Numbered from the stretch's first letter, positions 1 to 8,217 are shown. The stretch: DNA of 15,366 bases from Oribacterium sp. UBA3737 (GCA_002371295.1 DFGZ01000023.1:1812-17177); one strand, 5' to 3'. The notes: generated from the letters alone by a model not told the origin. A program made the numbers and translations.

Positions 1-918
1 CATGCCTATATCAGGCAGTATAGGTGCATCATTTTCGCCGTGACAGTCACAGTTTGGTGATACATCGCAGATGAGACTTATATGGAAGCATGGTCTGCCG
101 TAGCACACAGCCTGAGTGTATTCAGCCATACGTCTTCCAAGCATCTGGGGTGCATCATCATTATCGTTGGAAATAGCGTCAAAGCCGCAGGCACCGATAC
201 ATCTGCCACAACCTTTACAAAGTTCAGGATCGATATAGGCGCGTTTCACGGTTTTTCCGTTTACAATCCTTTCAAGATAGGATATGGCATCTGAACCACA
301 TTCTTTGGCACAATGAAGACATCCGCGACAAAGGTCTTCATCAACATGAGGATGACCGCTCTTATGCTGCTGCATTTTTCCTGCACGGCTTCCGCATCCC
401 ATACCGATATTCTTTATAGCACCGCCGAATCCGGCCTGTTCGTGTCCTTTGAAATGTGTCAATGAAATAAATATATCCGCATCCATCACTGCACGTCCTA
501 TATAGGCTTCTTTACAGTATTCACCATTGGTAACAGGCACTGCTACATCATCCGTTCCGCGTAAGCCGTCTCCTATGATTATCTGACATCCGGTAGTTAT
601 GGTATTAAAACCGTTTATGTTTGCACAATCAAGATGTTCAAGAGCGTTCTTTCTGCTGCCTGGATATAGGGTATTACAATCTGTGAGATAGGGCAGACCC
701 CCGAATTCTTTGACCACATCTGCCACGGCTTTTGCATAATTGGGACGCAGGTATGCAAGATTACCCAGTTCACCGAAATGCATCTTGATAGCGGTAAACT
801 TACCGTCAAAATCAATATTGCCGATTCCGGCAGTACGTATTAGTTTCTGCAGCTTGCTCGGAAGACTGACACCAAGAGTGGTTCGGAAATCCGTAAAATA
901 GACTTTTGACTTATCCAT
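1..918 (-). CDS. DUF362-family protein with two 4Fe-4S motifs (C-terminus off window)
   Basis: The visible part is 306 codons, starting at the ATG complementary to 916-918 and open through position 1, so the C-terminus is missing. An AAGGAG box six bases upstream supports the start. The N-terminal ~190 residues match the DUF362 fold (stretches such as IKMHFGELGNLAYLRP, DADIFISLTHFKGHEQAGFG and AIKNIGMGCGSRAGKMQQH). Two bacterial ferredoxin motifs of the C-x2-C-x2-C-x3-C form follow: C197, C200, C203, C207 and C234, C237, C240, C244. No signal peptide is seen, so it is probably a cytoplasmic iron-sulfur protein. The biochemical role of DUF362 proteins is not well defined; electron transfer or a redox-linked enzyme role is inference. 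It is transcribed away from the pectinase gene. The family call is firm, the function unknown. Confidence 0.85.
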   Translation of the reverse strand, partial: MDKSKVYFTDFRTTLGVSLPSKLQKLIRTAGIGNIDFDGKFTAIKMHFGELGNLAYLRPNYAKAVADVVKEFGGLPYLTDCNTLYPGSRKNALEHLDCANINGFNTITTGCQIIIGDGLRGTDDVAVPVTNGEYCKEAYIGRAVMDADIFISLTHFKGHEQAGFGGAIKNIGMGCGSRAGKMQQHKSGHPHVDEDLCRGCLHCAKECGSDAISYLERIVNGKTVKRAYIDPELCKGCGRCIGACGFDAISNDNDDAPQMLGRRMAEYTQAVCYGRPCFHISLICDVSPNCDCHGENDAPILPDIGM

Positions 919-1093
919 AAAAATCTCCTTAAAAATACTCAAAAACAAAGTACTGGTTAGAATATAAGCAGCTATTTCCCTGACTGAAAGAGCTATAAAT
1001 CTTTATTAATTTTAACAGTTTATAATTATTCTGAACACAGGATTTGTGATTTTTATGGGAGCCAAAAACCTGACAGGCAATCAAATCGCATAG

Positions 1094-1235
1094 ATTACCG
1101 GCTTCAAGCTCACAAGAGGTGTGCATGGAAGGAGATGTACAGGTAAAGGTAACAGTAGACGATGGAAAGATAAGCGATGTGAAGGTTTTATCACATAAGG
1201 AGACCCCAAATATCGGAACAAAGGCCTTTTTTTGA
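1094..1235 (+). pseudogene. Remnant of an FMN-binding (FMN_bind/RnfG-type) domain
   Basis: The frame 1131-1232 reads GDVQVKVTVDDGKISDVKVL followed by SHKETPNIGTKAF and a TGA stop at 1233-1235. This matches the usual core of FMN_bind domains: alternating hydrophobic strands around a dGkI turn, then an ETPxxGxKA segment. Just upstream, a frame offset by one base reads ITGFKLTRGVHG (1094-1129), which fits the TGxxxGxxG lead-in of the same domain. One extra base at about 1130 therefore breaks the reading frame. There is no start with a good ribosome binding site and the rest of the domain is absent. I infer a degraded leftover of a flavoprotein gene rather than a small functional protein. ATG 1125 could in principle start a 36-residue peptide. 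Confidence 0.5.
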
Positions 1236-1341
1236 ACCGGGCACCCACATAAAATCTGCTTTTTTTGCGGTAAACGTAGTGGTAAACCCATAGCTTTTAT
1301 TTATGAAAATTAAAATGATAATTTGTTTAGTTTTTTAGTTA

Positions 1342-1355
1342 ACGAAATATTTCGT
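1342..1355. promoter_or_regulatory. Perfect 14-bp palindrome, operator candidate
   Basis: The sequence ACGAAATATTTCGT is its own reverse complement. It lies about 50 bases upstream of the TATAAT box of the pectinase gene, a position suited to an activator or repressor. The regulator is unknown. Confidence 0.35.
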
Positions 1356-1404
1356 ATTTCTTTGTAAAATTTGTGCAATAGAACTGATTTTTAATAAATG
1401 TTAT

Positions 1405-1437
1405 TATAATAACGTTCGTAAATGTAAGTGCTTACAT
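1405..1437 (+). promoter_or_regulatory. Pectinase promoter -10 box and cre/LacI-family-like operator
   Basis: TATAAT at 1405-1410 is a perfect -10 hexamer, but no good -35 box is found 16-18 bases upstream, which suggests activator dependence or weak basal activity. TTATTATAATAA at 1401-1412 is itself palindromic. At 1422-1437 lies ATGTAAGTGCTTACAT, with arms ATGTAAG/CTTACAT around a TG centre. Compared with the catabolite-responsive element consensus WTGNNARCGNWWWCAW it has one mismatch (T for C in the central CG). Its place just after the expected transcription start is typical of a roadblock or repressor site for CcpA or another LacI-family regulator. The match is seen in the sequence; the binding protein is inferred. 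Confidence 0.5.
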
Positions 1438-1515
1438 AAAATTTTTAATTATTCTTCCCGGGAAAAAGAAAATTAAAAGCCAAAATCTTAAAGGGTTTAC
1501 TAAAGGGAGATAGAT

Positions 1516-4500
1516 ATGAGAAGAGGGCGTAATTTGGCTTTCAGAAAAGCAGTATCTGTAGCTCTGGCACTGAGTATGACCGCAGGAACTGCATTTACGA
1601 ATGTGGGTATGCAGGTATATGCCGCAGAGCAGGCAGCAGAGGAGGTATCCGTACAGGGGAAGGAAGAAGATAATTCCGGAGATATCAGATCTGCTGAGGA
1701 AAAGAACGAAGAGGACGGTAAAAACGAGGGCGATGACCGTAGCTCTGACGGAAAAGAAAGCAATGAAGAGCATTCAGATTCCGTTAATGGTGCAGCATCA
1801 ACAGACTCAGATTCCGATGATACTACAGATTCATCAGAGAACAGCGATGACCTTGAGAAGTCATCAAAGGAGCAGGACGACTCTTCGGATACATCAAAAG
1901 AGCAAAAAGATCCTACTGACTCTGACGATCAGGAAGACATAAAAAATAGTGATGATCAGGAAAATATTAAAAAAAGTGATGATCAGCAGGAAGAGAGTAA
2001 AGACCGGGATGAGGATTCAGCTTCGGAAAAGGGAAATGCAAAGTCCGGAGTTACAGAAAAGGGAAATGTAGAGTCCGGTGTTTCGGAGAAGGAACAAACG
2101 GCTTCTGAGGAAGTAAAGAATACAGAAAAGACTGATGTCTCAGACAAAAATGAAGGTGAGGATGCCGGAAAAGAGACATTGGAAGAAGACAAAGAAAGCT
2201 TAACGGTGGACTCATTGCCTGAAGCGGGTGCTGTTACTGCAGGAATCGTAGAAGAAAAGATTTCAGTGAAGCAGCAGCTCATGGAAAAGAAGTTAGAGGA
2301 GCTTTCGGAAAAGGAGATTGATACTCCGAAATATCATAACGATGAAGGAAGCTACAATATAGAAGAAATAACAGTACCGGAGCTTGCCGTAGATGAGGAC
2401 TCGGTTTCCTTTGTCTGGAAAAAGCCGGAGAACTATAAAGACATTGCGGATTACAAGGTGTATGTGACCGATGAGACCGGTGAGGAAAAGTACCTTGGCA
2501 CAGCCGAAGAAAATTATGAGAAGTATTCAGACTGGGCAGATACATATCGAAAAGCCTTTTACAAGCATCATGGGGATGCAGTGAAAATAAGCATCCATAC
2601 TTTCATTGCAGACGGACTTAAACCCGATACGGATTATACATTTACAGTGGTTCCCGTTGATAAATCGGGATCGGAGCTTGGAGGTTCTGCAAGTGTAGAT
2701 GTTCATACAAAGAAAAAGCTTTCAGATTCAGAAATCCATAATATTACTGATTATGGCGCAAAGTCTGTTGAAAAAGCCTATGAAAGCTACAATGATGAAA
2801 TCAATGAGGAGATCGTTGAGAATACCAAAGCTATCCAAGCTGCCATAGATGCCTGCGGTGAGGATGAAAAGGTTGTGATTCCCGAAGGAATATATATGTC
2901 CGGCGCACTTTATCTTCACAGCAATATGACACTGGAGCTTGAAGAAGGAGCTGTTCTTAAGGGATCACCAAATGTGGATCATTACGACCAGAACTATATA
3001 CTTTATCCCTACTCCACGGATACCCGTTCCTGGTCTTTGATCAATGTCTACTCTGCAGATGAGGAACATCCATATGAGAACATCAGAATCGTGGGTGAGG
3101 GAACCATCGACGGTAACGGATGGAAAACCATAGATAAAGATAATGAACATAAAGAGGATCCTACGGACAAAAAATATGAGAGTCCACAGTATCATGCAGG
3201 TGGTACTAAATATGATAATACGCATAAAGAAAATGTCCTTACACATGGAATCCTTGCCAAAGATGCAACAAAAAAGGCTGCTGAAGCAAGAGGCGAGAAT
3301 ATAGAGAAGACAAAATCGCCTTCAAAAATCGCCTATAATACCCGTCCATCCCTTGTGATGATCCGCGGAACAAAGAACTTTTATATGGAGGGAGTAACCC
3401 TTGCAAATCCCGCATATCATACACTTGCCGTGCTTGACAGTGATACGGTAACAACCAACAACGTAAAGTATCTTACTTATGATTGCAACAACGGTGACGG
3501 CATTGAGATAGGCAACACTCAGAACGCCATGGTCTACAACTGCTTCTTTGATACCGGTGATGATGCGGTCAACTTTGCGACCGGTATGGGAAAGGCCACA
3601 GAGGATACGCAGCAGCAGTCCTCAAGTCATATCTGGACTTTTGACAATGTCTTCCGTGAGTGTCATGGCGGTGCCATTGCTGCAGGAAGCCATACAGGTG
3701 CAGGAATAAGCGATATGCTGGTAGAGGATAATGTCCTGAATTATGCTGATATGCCCTTCCGTTTCAAGTCGGCACCGGCAAATGGCGGAAGCATCCATGA
3801 CGTGCTTATTCGTGACTGTGCAGTTGCCAATGCAGACCAGCTCTTTGTTATGACCACCATGTACAGTGATTCAAACGGAGTATCTGATACAGAGACTGCA
3901 GACAAGCCTGCCGAGTTTTACAATATTGATGCTTATAATATTTCCTGCGATACCACATCCAAGAATTCCTTCAGTCTCATTGCGGATATTGATCCCAATG
4001 ATCCTTCAAAGCCGGAACATCATCACCATGACCTGTATTTCCAGGATATTACAGTGAAGAATTCTGCAACGGCAAAGGATAATTCAAAGATTGACAAGGT
4101 TACCGGAGATGTTCTTGACGGAATAGAGAATGCCACTTTCTATAATGTTGATATCAGGCACGGAGATGGAAAAGCCGTATGGAACAAGATCGTTAATTGC
4201 AGAGACCTGCACTTTGTTAACAGCACAGAATCAGCTCAGACTAAAAATGCCGAAACAAAGCCGGAATGGGCTGAAGATGCAGAGCTTTATATCGCAACAG
4301 GTTCTGAACTCACAAAGAAGAGCGACAAGAAAAATGAAATTGCCACCGGATCTGAGCTTGACAGAGAAAGCGAAGATGACGGGGAAGAAAACGGAGCTGT
4401 TTCCAGAACAGAGGAAAGCGACGGATACAGTCTGAAGCTTAATTTTTCAAAGGCAGAGGATAAGGATCTTGCCGGAAATGAAATGAAAGTCAAGTACAGT

Positions 4501-6009
4501 GTTGAGACCTATGTGGACGGTGGAGAGACACTTGTTGACGTAAGTAAGCTCACTGACAAGACAGAGATAACCGTAGACAATCTTTCTGCGGGAGTAGAAT
4601 ATCTCTTTAAGGTATTTGCCTTTGATGAAACCGGAAATAAGGTTGAAGGACCGTCATTAACATATTTGGAGGATGCTTTAGGCACAGAGCTTAAGAAACC
4701 GGAAAACCTCGTGATGTCAGAGCTCAAGGGAGAGGTATATACATCGGTTCCTGTAAAACTTGCAGATGCAAGAAAGGCAGACAAGAGAATCCGTGGCTAT
4801 AAGATCTATGTGGACGGCGAGCTGAAAAAGACATACTACTATTACCAGCTTGGAAGTTCAAAGTTTAAAGAGAACAATGTCACTCTTATCGTGGACCGTC
4901 TGATTGACGGTGTTGTGGACGAAGCAGCATACCGCAAGGAAAACAGTATCAGAATCGCAGCATTTGCGGATGACGGACAGGAATTCGATTATGAGGAAGG
5001 CGTCAGCACCACATGGCAGATGTATGATTTTAAGGCACCTGTATGGAGTTCATTGGAGCTTGATGTTGTAAGAGACGGAAATGATCTGGTACTCAGCTGG
5101 GATCCGGCGGAAGACGAGAGCGGTATCCTCGGATATCGTGTATATGTTGACGGAAAGCCGGTCTATAACGGACATGGTGATTATTTCAATCATGTAAACG
5201 GAGCTTATACAACAGAAGATACCACATTCAGAATTTCGGGACTCGATCTTGAAAAGGAGCATGTTTTTGATATCACTGCCGGAGATAACTGGTGGAGAGC
5301 ATTGAAGAATGAGGCACCGTACCACTGGACTGTGGAAGTCTGTGAAGGTGAGTGGAAGGTAACACCTAAGGAGGATCCGAAGCCTGAAGATAAGAAGGAT
5401 TCCGATGCTGAAAAGAATGATGCTTCACATGAAGAAGGAAAGCCTGAAAAGAACGATACATCAAAGGATGATGTGAAGAAGGAAGGCACATCTGAGTCTT
5501 CGGACAAAAAGAGCAATGATGCTTCAAAGAATGACATCAGAAGCAGGGCAACAGGAAGTTCCGGAAGCCGTAGTTCAGATTCCGATTCGGATGACGGAGG
5601 AAGCGGCTCAGGTTCACAGGCCGGTCAGGTTCTCGGTGCCAACAGAATTGATGCAAGCACCATGGGATTCTGGTCTATGGATGAAAAGGGATGGAAATTC
5701 TCTTCCGTAAACGGTGAGACAGCTCTAAACAAGTGGAAGCAGTGTGAATTCAACGGAACTGTTCAGTGGTATCGTTTCGATAAGGATGGATATCTTATGA
5801 GCGGCTGGTTCACGGATTCGGATAATAACATTTATTATCTTTGCCCTCTCCATGACGGACGTTTCGGTCAGATGCTCACAGGCTGGCAGACTATCGATGG
5901 AAAGGAGTATTACTTCGAAACAGAAGGTGATAAGGTCGGACGTATCTACGCCAATGAAAGAACACCGGATGGTCATTATGTAGGGGCTGATGGTGTGAAG
6001 ATCAGGTGA
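1516..6009 (+). CDS. Secreted multidomain GH28 pectinase (polygalacturonase-like)
   Basis: A 1497-residue exported protein expected to hydrolyse alpha-1,4 galacturonosyl bonds of pectin outside the cell. AGGGAG at 1504-1509, six bases before the ATG, supports the start. Domains in order: signal peptide 1-37 (RRGRN, hydrophobic core, VYAA cleavage region); Asp/Glu/Ser/Lys-rich linker about 38-255; FN3-like domain about 283-400; GH28 beta-helix about 409-915; linker with two IATGSEL units; three FN3-like modules about 985-1280; second acidic linker about 1284-1368; cell-wall-binding repeats about 1380-1497 (WYRFDKDGYLMSGWF, GWQTIDGKEYYF). GH28 catalytic motifs are present: NNGDG with D661, D682-D683, H717 in CHGG, and RFK at 749-751. 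The FN3-GH28 order resembles exo-acting bacterial polygalacturonases, so exo action is possible but not shown. Other GH28 specificities such as rhamnogalacturonase cannot be excluded. No LPxTG motif is seen, so attachment would be through the C-terminal repeats. Confidence 0.9.
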   Translation: MRRGRNLAFRKAVSVALALSMTAGTAFTNVGMQVYAAEQAAEEVSVQGKEEDNSGDIRSAEEKNEEDGKNEGDDRSSDGKESNEEHSDSVNGAASTDSDSDDTTDSSENSDDLEKSSKEQDDSSDTSKEQKDPTDSDDQEDIKNSDDQENIKKSDDQQEESKDRDEDSASEKGNAKSGVTEKGNVESGVSEKEQTASEEVKNTEKTDVSDKNEGEDAGKETLEEDKESLTVDSLPEAGAVTAGIVEEKISVKQQLMEKKLEELSEKEIDTPKYHNDEGSYNIEEITVPELAVDEDSVSFVWKKPENYKDIADYKVYVTDETGEEKYLGTAEENYEKYSDWADTYRKAFYKHHGDAVKISIHTFIADGLKPDTDYTFTVVPVDKSGSELGGSASVDVHTKKKLSDSEIHNITDYGAKSVEKAYESYNDEINEEIVENTKAIQAAIDACGEDEKVVIPEGIYMSGALYLHSNMTLELEEGAVLKGSPNVDHYDQNYILYPYSTDTRSWSLINVYSADEEHPYENIRIVGEGTIDGNGWKTIDKDNEHKEDPTDKKYESPQYHAGGTKYDNTHKENVLTHGILAKDATKKAAEARGENIEKTKSPSKIAYNTRPSLVMIRGTKNFYMEGVTLANPAYHTLAVLDSDTVTTNNVKYLTYDCNNGDGIEIGNTQNAMVYNCFFDTGDDAVNFATGMGKATEDTQQQSSSHIWTFDNVFRECHGGAIAAGSHTGAGISDMLVEDNVLNYADMPFRFKSAPANGGSIHDVLIRDCAVANADQLFVMTTMYSDSNGVSDTETADKPAEFYNIDAYNISCDTTSKNSFSLIADIDPNDPSKPEHHHHDLYFQDITVKNSATAKDNSKIDKVTGDVLDGIENATFYNVDIRHGDGKAVWNKIVNCRDLHFVNSTESAQTKNAETKPEWAEDAELYIATGSELTKKSDKKNEIATGSELDRESEDDGEENGAVSRTEESDGYSLKLNFSKAEDKDLAGNEMKVKYSVETYVDGGETLVDVSKLTDKTEITVDNLSAGVEYLFKVFAFDETGNKVEGPSLTYLEDALGTELKKPENLVMSELKGEVYTSVPVKLADARKADKRIRGYKIYVDGELKKTYYYYQLGSSKFKENNVTLIVDRLIDGVVDEAAYRKENSIRIAAFADDGQEFDYEEGVSTTWQMYDFKAPVWSSLELDVVRDGNDLVLSWDPAEDESGILGYRVYVDGKPVYNGHGDYFNHVNGAYTTEDTTFRISGLDLEKEHVFDITAGDNWWRALKNEAPYHWTVEVCEGEWKVTPKEDPKPEDKKDSDAEKNDASHEEGKPEKNDTSKDDVKKEGTSESSDKKSNDASKNDIRSRATGSSGSRSSDSDSDDGGSGSGSQAGQVLGANRIDASTMGFWSMDEKGWKFSSVNGETALNKWKQCEFNGTVQWYRFDKDGYLMSGWFTDSDNNIYYLCPLHDGRFGQMLTGWQTIDGKEYYFETEGDKVGRIYANERTPDGHYVGADGVKIR
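1921..2001 (+). repeat. Three 27-base tandem repeats in the acidic linker
   Basis: Residues 136-162 of the pectinase are three nine-residue units, SDDQEDIKN, SDDQENIKK and SDDQQEESK. The DNA is also similar from copy to copy (each contains GA[CT]GATCAG), which suggests expansion by slippage or unequal recombination. The last copy has diverged at its end. Confidence 0.65.
2026..2085 (+). repeat. Two 30-base tandem repeats in the acidic linker
   Basis: Residues 171-190 are two ten-residue units, EKGNAKSGVT and EKGNVESGVS, encoded by closely similar DNA beginning GAAAAGGGAAATG. Together with the 1921-2001 repeats they show that the linker grows by local duplication. Confidence 0.6.
4291..4386 (+). 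repeat. Two 16-residue IATGSEL units after the GH28 domain
   Basis: Residues 926-932 and 942-948 are both IATGSEL and stand exactly 16 residues apart, each followed by a charged stretch (TKKSDKKNE and DRESEDDGE). A related ATGSS sequence occurs in the C-terminal linker. They mark a flexible spacer between the catalytic domain and the FN3-like modules. Confidence 0.5.
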
Positions 6010-6031
6010 CCTGAATTAAAACGAAAATACG

Positions 6032-6061
6032 GTTATCGTATCGGAGCTATATGACGATAAC
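6032..6061 (+). terminator. Weak inverted repeat after the pectinase gene
   Basis: GTTATCGT (6032-6039) and ACGATAAC (6054-6061) can pair as an 8-bp stem with a 14-base loop, 22 bases after the stop codon. There is no T-run after it, so it may be a weak or Rho-assisted terminator, an mRNA-stabilising hairpin, or nothing. Confidence 0.25.
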
Positions 6062-6142
6062 AATAATGTGCGGGGATGCAGCAACAGCCTGTTTCGGTAT
6101 CTCCGCATAAGTATTGGGATTTTAAGGAGGCGTTGACTTGAT

Positions 6143-7063
6143 ATGGGTAAAAGCATAAGTGCGAAGATTTTAACCACCATGCTTCGGTTCAGGCCGAAGC
6201 TGTCGGCGGAAGAGAGCGAGCAGAAAATGCTGAAAGCCCTGAAGAAAGGAGAAGAGCAGACTCCTCCCCCTGATAATATCATTACCAGATATGAGGACGA
6301 TGAAAACGGCAGGATTTTTTATGTTAATGAGAAAGGTGCATCAAGGTATACCGTTTTCTATATCCACGGCGGAGCCTATCGCTATGATTTTTTATCGGTT
6401 CACTGGCGGTTTATAGAGAAGCTTGTCAGGGAAACAAATGCTCTTGTTATCGCGCCGGCTTATCGTCTTGCTCCCTTTGCAACCTATAAGGAAGCCTTTG
6501 ATCTGATAGTTCCGTTATACAAAAAATACTGTGCGGAGCATCCTGAAAAGAAGATTATCATGATGGGGGATTCCGCAGGAGGCGGTTTGTCCCTTGCTCT
6601 TACGGAGTATTTTAAATCGGAATCAATACGTCTGCCTGATGAGCTTGTACTCATTTCTCCATGGGTGGATATTTCGATGGAAAATGAGGAGATAGGAGAA
6701 TACCAGCCGAAGGATCCGCTGATAGAAGCAGCATCGGCGGTCTCAGTGGTCAAAAGGTGGTCGGGAGATTTGGATCTTCATGACCCAAGAGTCAGTCCGA
6801 TATACGGAGACATGAAGGGACTGAAAAATGTAACGGTCTTTGTGGGAACAGATGAGGTTTTATATCCTGATGTGATAAAGATGTTTTATATGCTGGACAG
6901 AGATGTTTCAAATGAATTGATAGTGGCAGAAGGGATGAATCATATTTATCCTTTATACCCTATCAAAGAGGCTAAATCCGCCTGCGATAAAATCTTTCAT
7001 ATCGTGATGAGGTTTTCTCGCTCTGAACAGATTCTCACAGCCTCTCCGCCTGAAAGTATATGA
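6143..7063 (+). CDS. Alpha/beta-hydrolase esterase, HSL-type (family IV)
   Basis: A 306-residue serine esterase with no signal peptide, so probably cytoplasmic. The oxyanion-hole motif HGGAY is at residues 75-79, followed by a YRLAPF segment typical of hormone-sensitive-lipase relatives (usually YRLAPE). The nucleophile elbow GDSAGG has S144. D237 in GTDE and H267 in GMNHIYP complete the probable catalytic triad. Length is normal for the family. AAGGAGG at 6124-6130 is 12 bases before the ATG, a rather long spacing, but an in-frame stop at 6134-6136 rules out a longer form. It starts 133 bases after the pectinase on the same strand, so a role in deacylating pectin-derived products or acetyl-sugars is possible, but substrates of this family cannot be read from sequence. 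Confidence 0.85.
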   Translation: MGKSISAKILTTMLRFRPKLSAEESEQKMLKALKKGEEQTPPPDNIITRYEDDENGRIFYVNEKGASRYTVFYIHGGAYRYDFLSVHWRFIEKLVRETNALVIAPAYRLAPFATYKEAFDLIVPLYKKYCAEHPEKKIIMMGDSAGGGLSLALTEYFKSESIRLPDELVLISPWVDISMENEEIGEYQPKDPLIEAASAVSVVKRWSGDLDLHDPRVSPIYGDMKGLKNVTVFVGTDEVLYPDVIKMFYMLDRDVSNELIVAEGMNHIYPLYPIKEAKSACDKIFHIVMRFSRSEQILTASPPESI

Positions 7064-7122
7064 TTCCATCCTATTTCATAAAAGCCTGATGAATATGTTT
7101 CATGACATGACGTGTAAATATA

Positions 7123-7164
7123 AAAGCCTATGCCACGGCGGAGTTACACCGGGGCATAGGCTTT
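7123..7164. terminator. Bidirectional terminator between esterase and YitT gene
   Basis: A perfect 12-bp stem, AAAGCCTATGCC (7123-7134) and GGCATAGGCTTT (7153-7164), encloses an 18-base loop. Reading the minus strand, the stem is followed by TTTTATATTT, a good U-tract for the leftward genes. On the plus strand it is followed by CTTTCCTTATA, weaker but usable for the esterase. Confidence 0.75.
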
Positions 7165-7220
7165 CCTTATACATTATATTGTTTGTGATCGGTTTTTATG
7201 ACTTAAGTCTCGGGGCTCGC

Positions 7221-7250
7221 GCCTTCCCTATGATCTAAACAGGGGAAGGC
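7221..7250 (-). terminator. G+C-rich hairpin just after the YitT stop codon
   Basis: GCCTTCCC (7221-7228) and GGGAAGGC (7243-7250) form an 8-bp stem with a 14-base loop, only 9 bases beyond the YitT stop on the minus strand. No U-tract follows directly. It may be an mRNA 3'-end stabiliser or a first, weak terminator ahead of the 7123-7164 hairpin. A perfect 10-bp palindrome GACTTAAGTC lies beside it at 7200-7209. Confidence 0.35.
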
Positions 7251-7259
7251 CCGGGTCTT

Positions 7260-8123
7260 TTAGTCTTTAAGCGTCAGCTTGACATGTTTTCCGATGATTT
7301 CCTCTATGTTGCTGACGGTTACAAAGCAGTTGTAATTTGAAAGAATCTCTCTCAGCTGGCGGAGTTCATATCTGCTTATGACCACATAGAGCGCTTTATT
7401 ATCTCCGCCAATGAATCCTTCGGTGTTCCATATCGTACAGGTTCGTCCAAGCTCGGCATATATCCTGTTTTTTATAGCGTCCACGTCATCATGAGTGAAT
7501 ATAAGACATCCGCGTTCGGCGTCGAATCCTTCTTCTACCTTCGTCATAACAACAGATACCAGCACGTAGGTGAGTATGGAATAAAGACCATTGTTCCAGC
7601 CGTAAAGGAAACCGATTATCAGGTAAAGAAAGACATTGAAAAACAGCACCTGACGACCGATGGGGAGATGAATCTTCGGACTGAGGATAGAGGCAACGAT
7701 TTCCGTTCCGTCCAGGCAGCCGCCGTATCTTAGTATGATTCCCACACCGACTCCCAAAATCAGTCCTCCGAAGGTGACTGCCAGAAGATGATCCCGGGTG
7801 ACGGCAGGGGTGGCTTCAAAAAATCCAACTGCCACCGCAAATACAGTCATGGCATAAATCGCACGCACAACAAAGGCTGTGCCTCTTTTCTTCCAGCCAA
7901 GTATCAGAAACGGAGCATTGAGAAGCCAGGTCATGATACTGAGTTTGAATCCCGTGAAATTCGCAGCTATCATTGAAACACCGACTATACCGCCGTCGAA
8001 GATTTTGTTGGGAGCCAGGAACTCTTCGATGGAAAAGGCTGCTGTGATGGCACCTATGGTCAGCATTATGAAGCATAAGATATCATATAAGTGCGGTTTG
8101 CTTTTGAGTTTTTGTTTCGGCAT
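7260..8123 (-). CDS. YitT family integral membrane protein (DUF161 + DUF2179)
   Basis: A 287-residue membrane protein of the YitT/YpjC type. After a short basic N-terminus come about five to six hydrophobic spans over residues 14-200, with the family-like stretches AFSIEEFLAPNKIFDGGIVG and GGLILGVGVGIILRYGGCLDGTEI. The C-terminal ~85 residues form a soluble DUF2179 domain (ELGRTCTIWNTEGFIGGDNKALYVVISRYEL). Transport or signalling roles have been suggested for the family, but none is established, so the substrate is unknown. GGGAG on the minus strand lies 8 bases before the ATG. The gene lies 94 bases downstream of the epimerase gene on the same strand with no terminator between, so co-transcription is likely. 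Confidence 0.9.
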   Translation of the reverse strand: MPKQKLKSKPHLYDILCFIMLTIGAITAAFSIEEFLAPNKIFDGGIVGVSMIAANFTGFKLSIMTWLLNAPFLILGWKKRGTAFVVRAIYAMTVFAVAVGFFEATPAVTRDHLLAVTFGGLILGVGVGIILRYGGCLDGTEIVASILSPKIHLPIGRQVLFFNVFLYLIIGFLYGWNNGLYSILTYVLVSVVMTKVEEGFDAERGCLIFTHDDVDAIKNRIYAELGRTCTIWNTEGFIGGDNKALYVVISRYELRQLREILSNYNCFVTVSNIEEIIGKHVKLTLKD

Positions 8124-8217
8124 CTATGGTACTCCCTTCCTTCAAAACCTATGATAGTTCAGTATTATTTTTCGAGTTATCTTTATAGAGGCATAAGTAA
8201 ATGGGCCGTTTTCTGCT

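Larger units (their letters stand above)
919..1515. other. 597-base divergent intergenic region
   Basis: This gap separates the minus-strand DUF362 gene from the plus-strand pectinase gene. It holds a decayed FMN-binding-domain fragment (1094-1235) and, from about 1300 onward, very A+T-rich DNA with several palindromes and the presumed pectinase promoter. Open frames on the minus strand over this stretch have no recognisable protein content and no convincing ribosome binding site. I find no tRNA or clear riboswitch here. Confidence 0.6.

Noticed and set aside
929..1291. Open frame of 120 codons on the minus strand upstream of the DUF362 gene
   Set aside because: No recognisable domain, no ribosome binding site, and it is antisense to the FMN-binding fossil, which explains its content better.
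1921..2085. Possible CRISPR-like or minisatellite array
   Set aside because: The repeats are contiguous, in frame, without spacers, and encode a low-complexity linker.
4287..4493. Serine/phenylalanine-rich antisense frames along the pectinase linkers
   Set aside because: They are the reverse complement of Asp/Glu/Lys-rich coding repeats (GAA and GAT codons), not genes.
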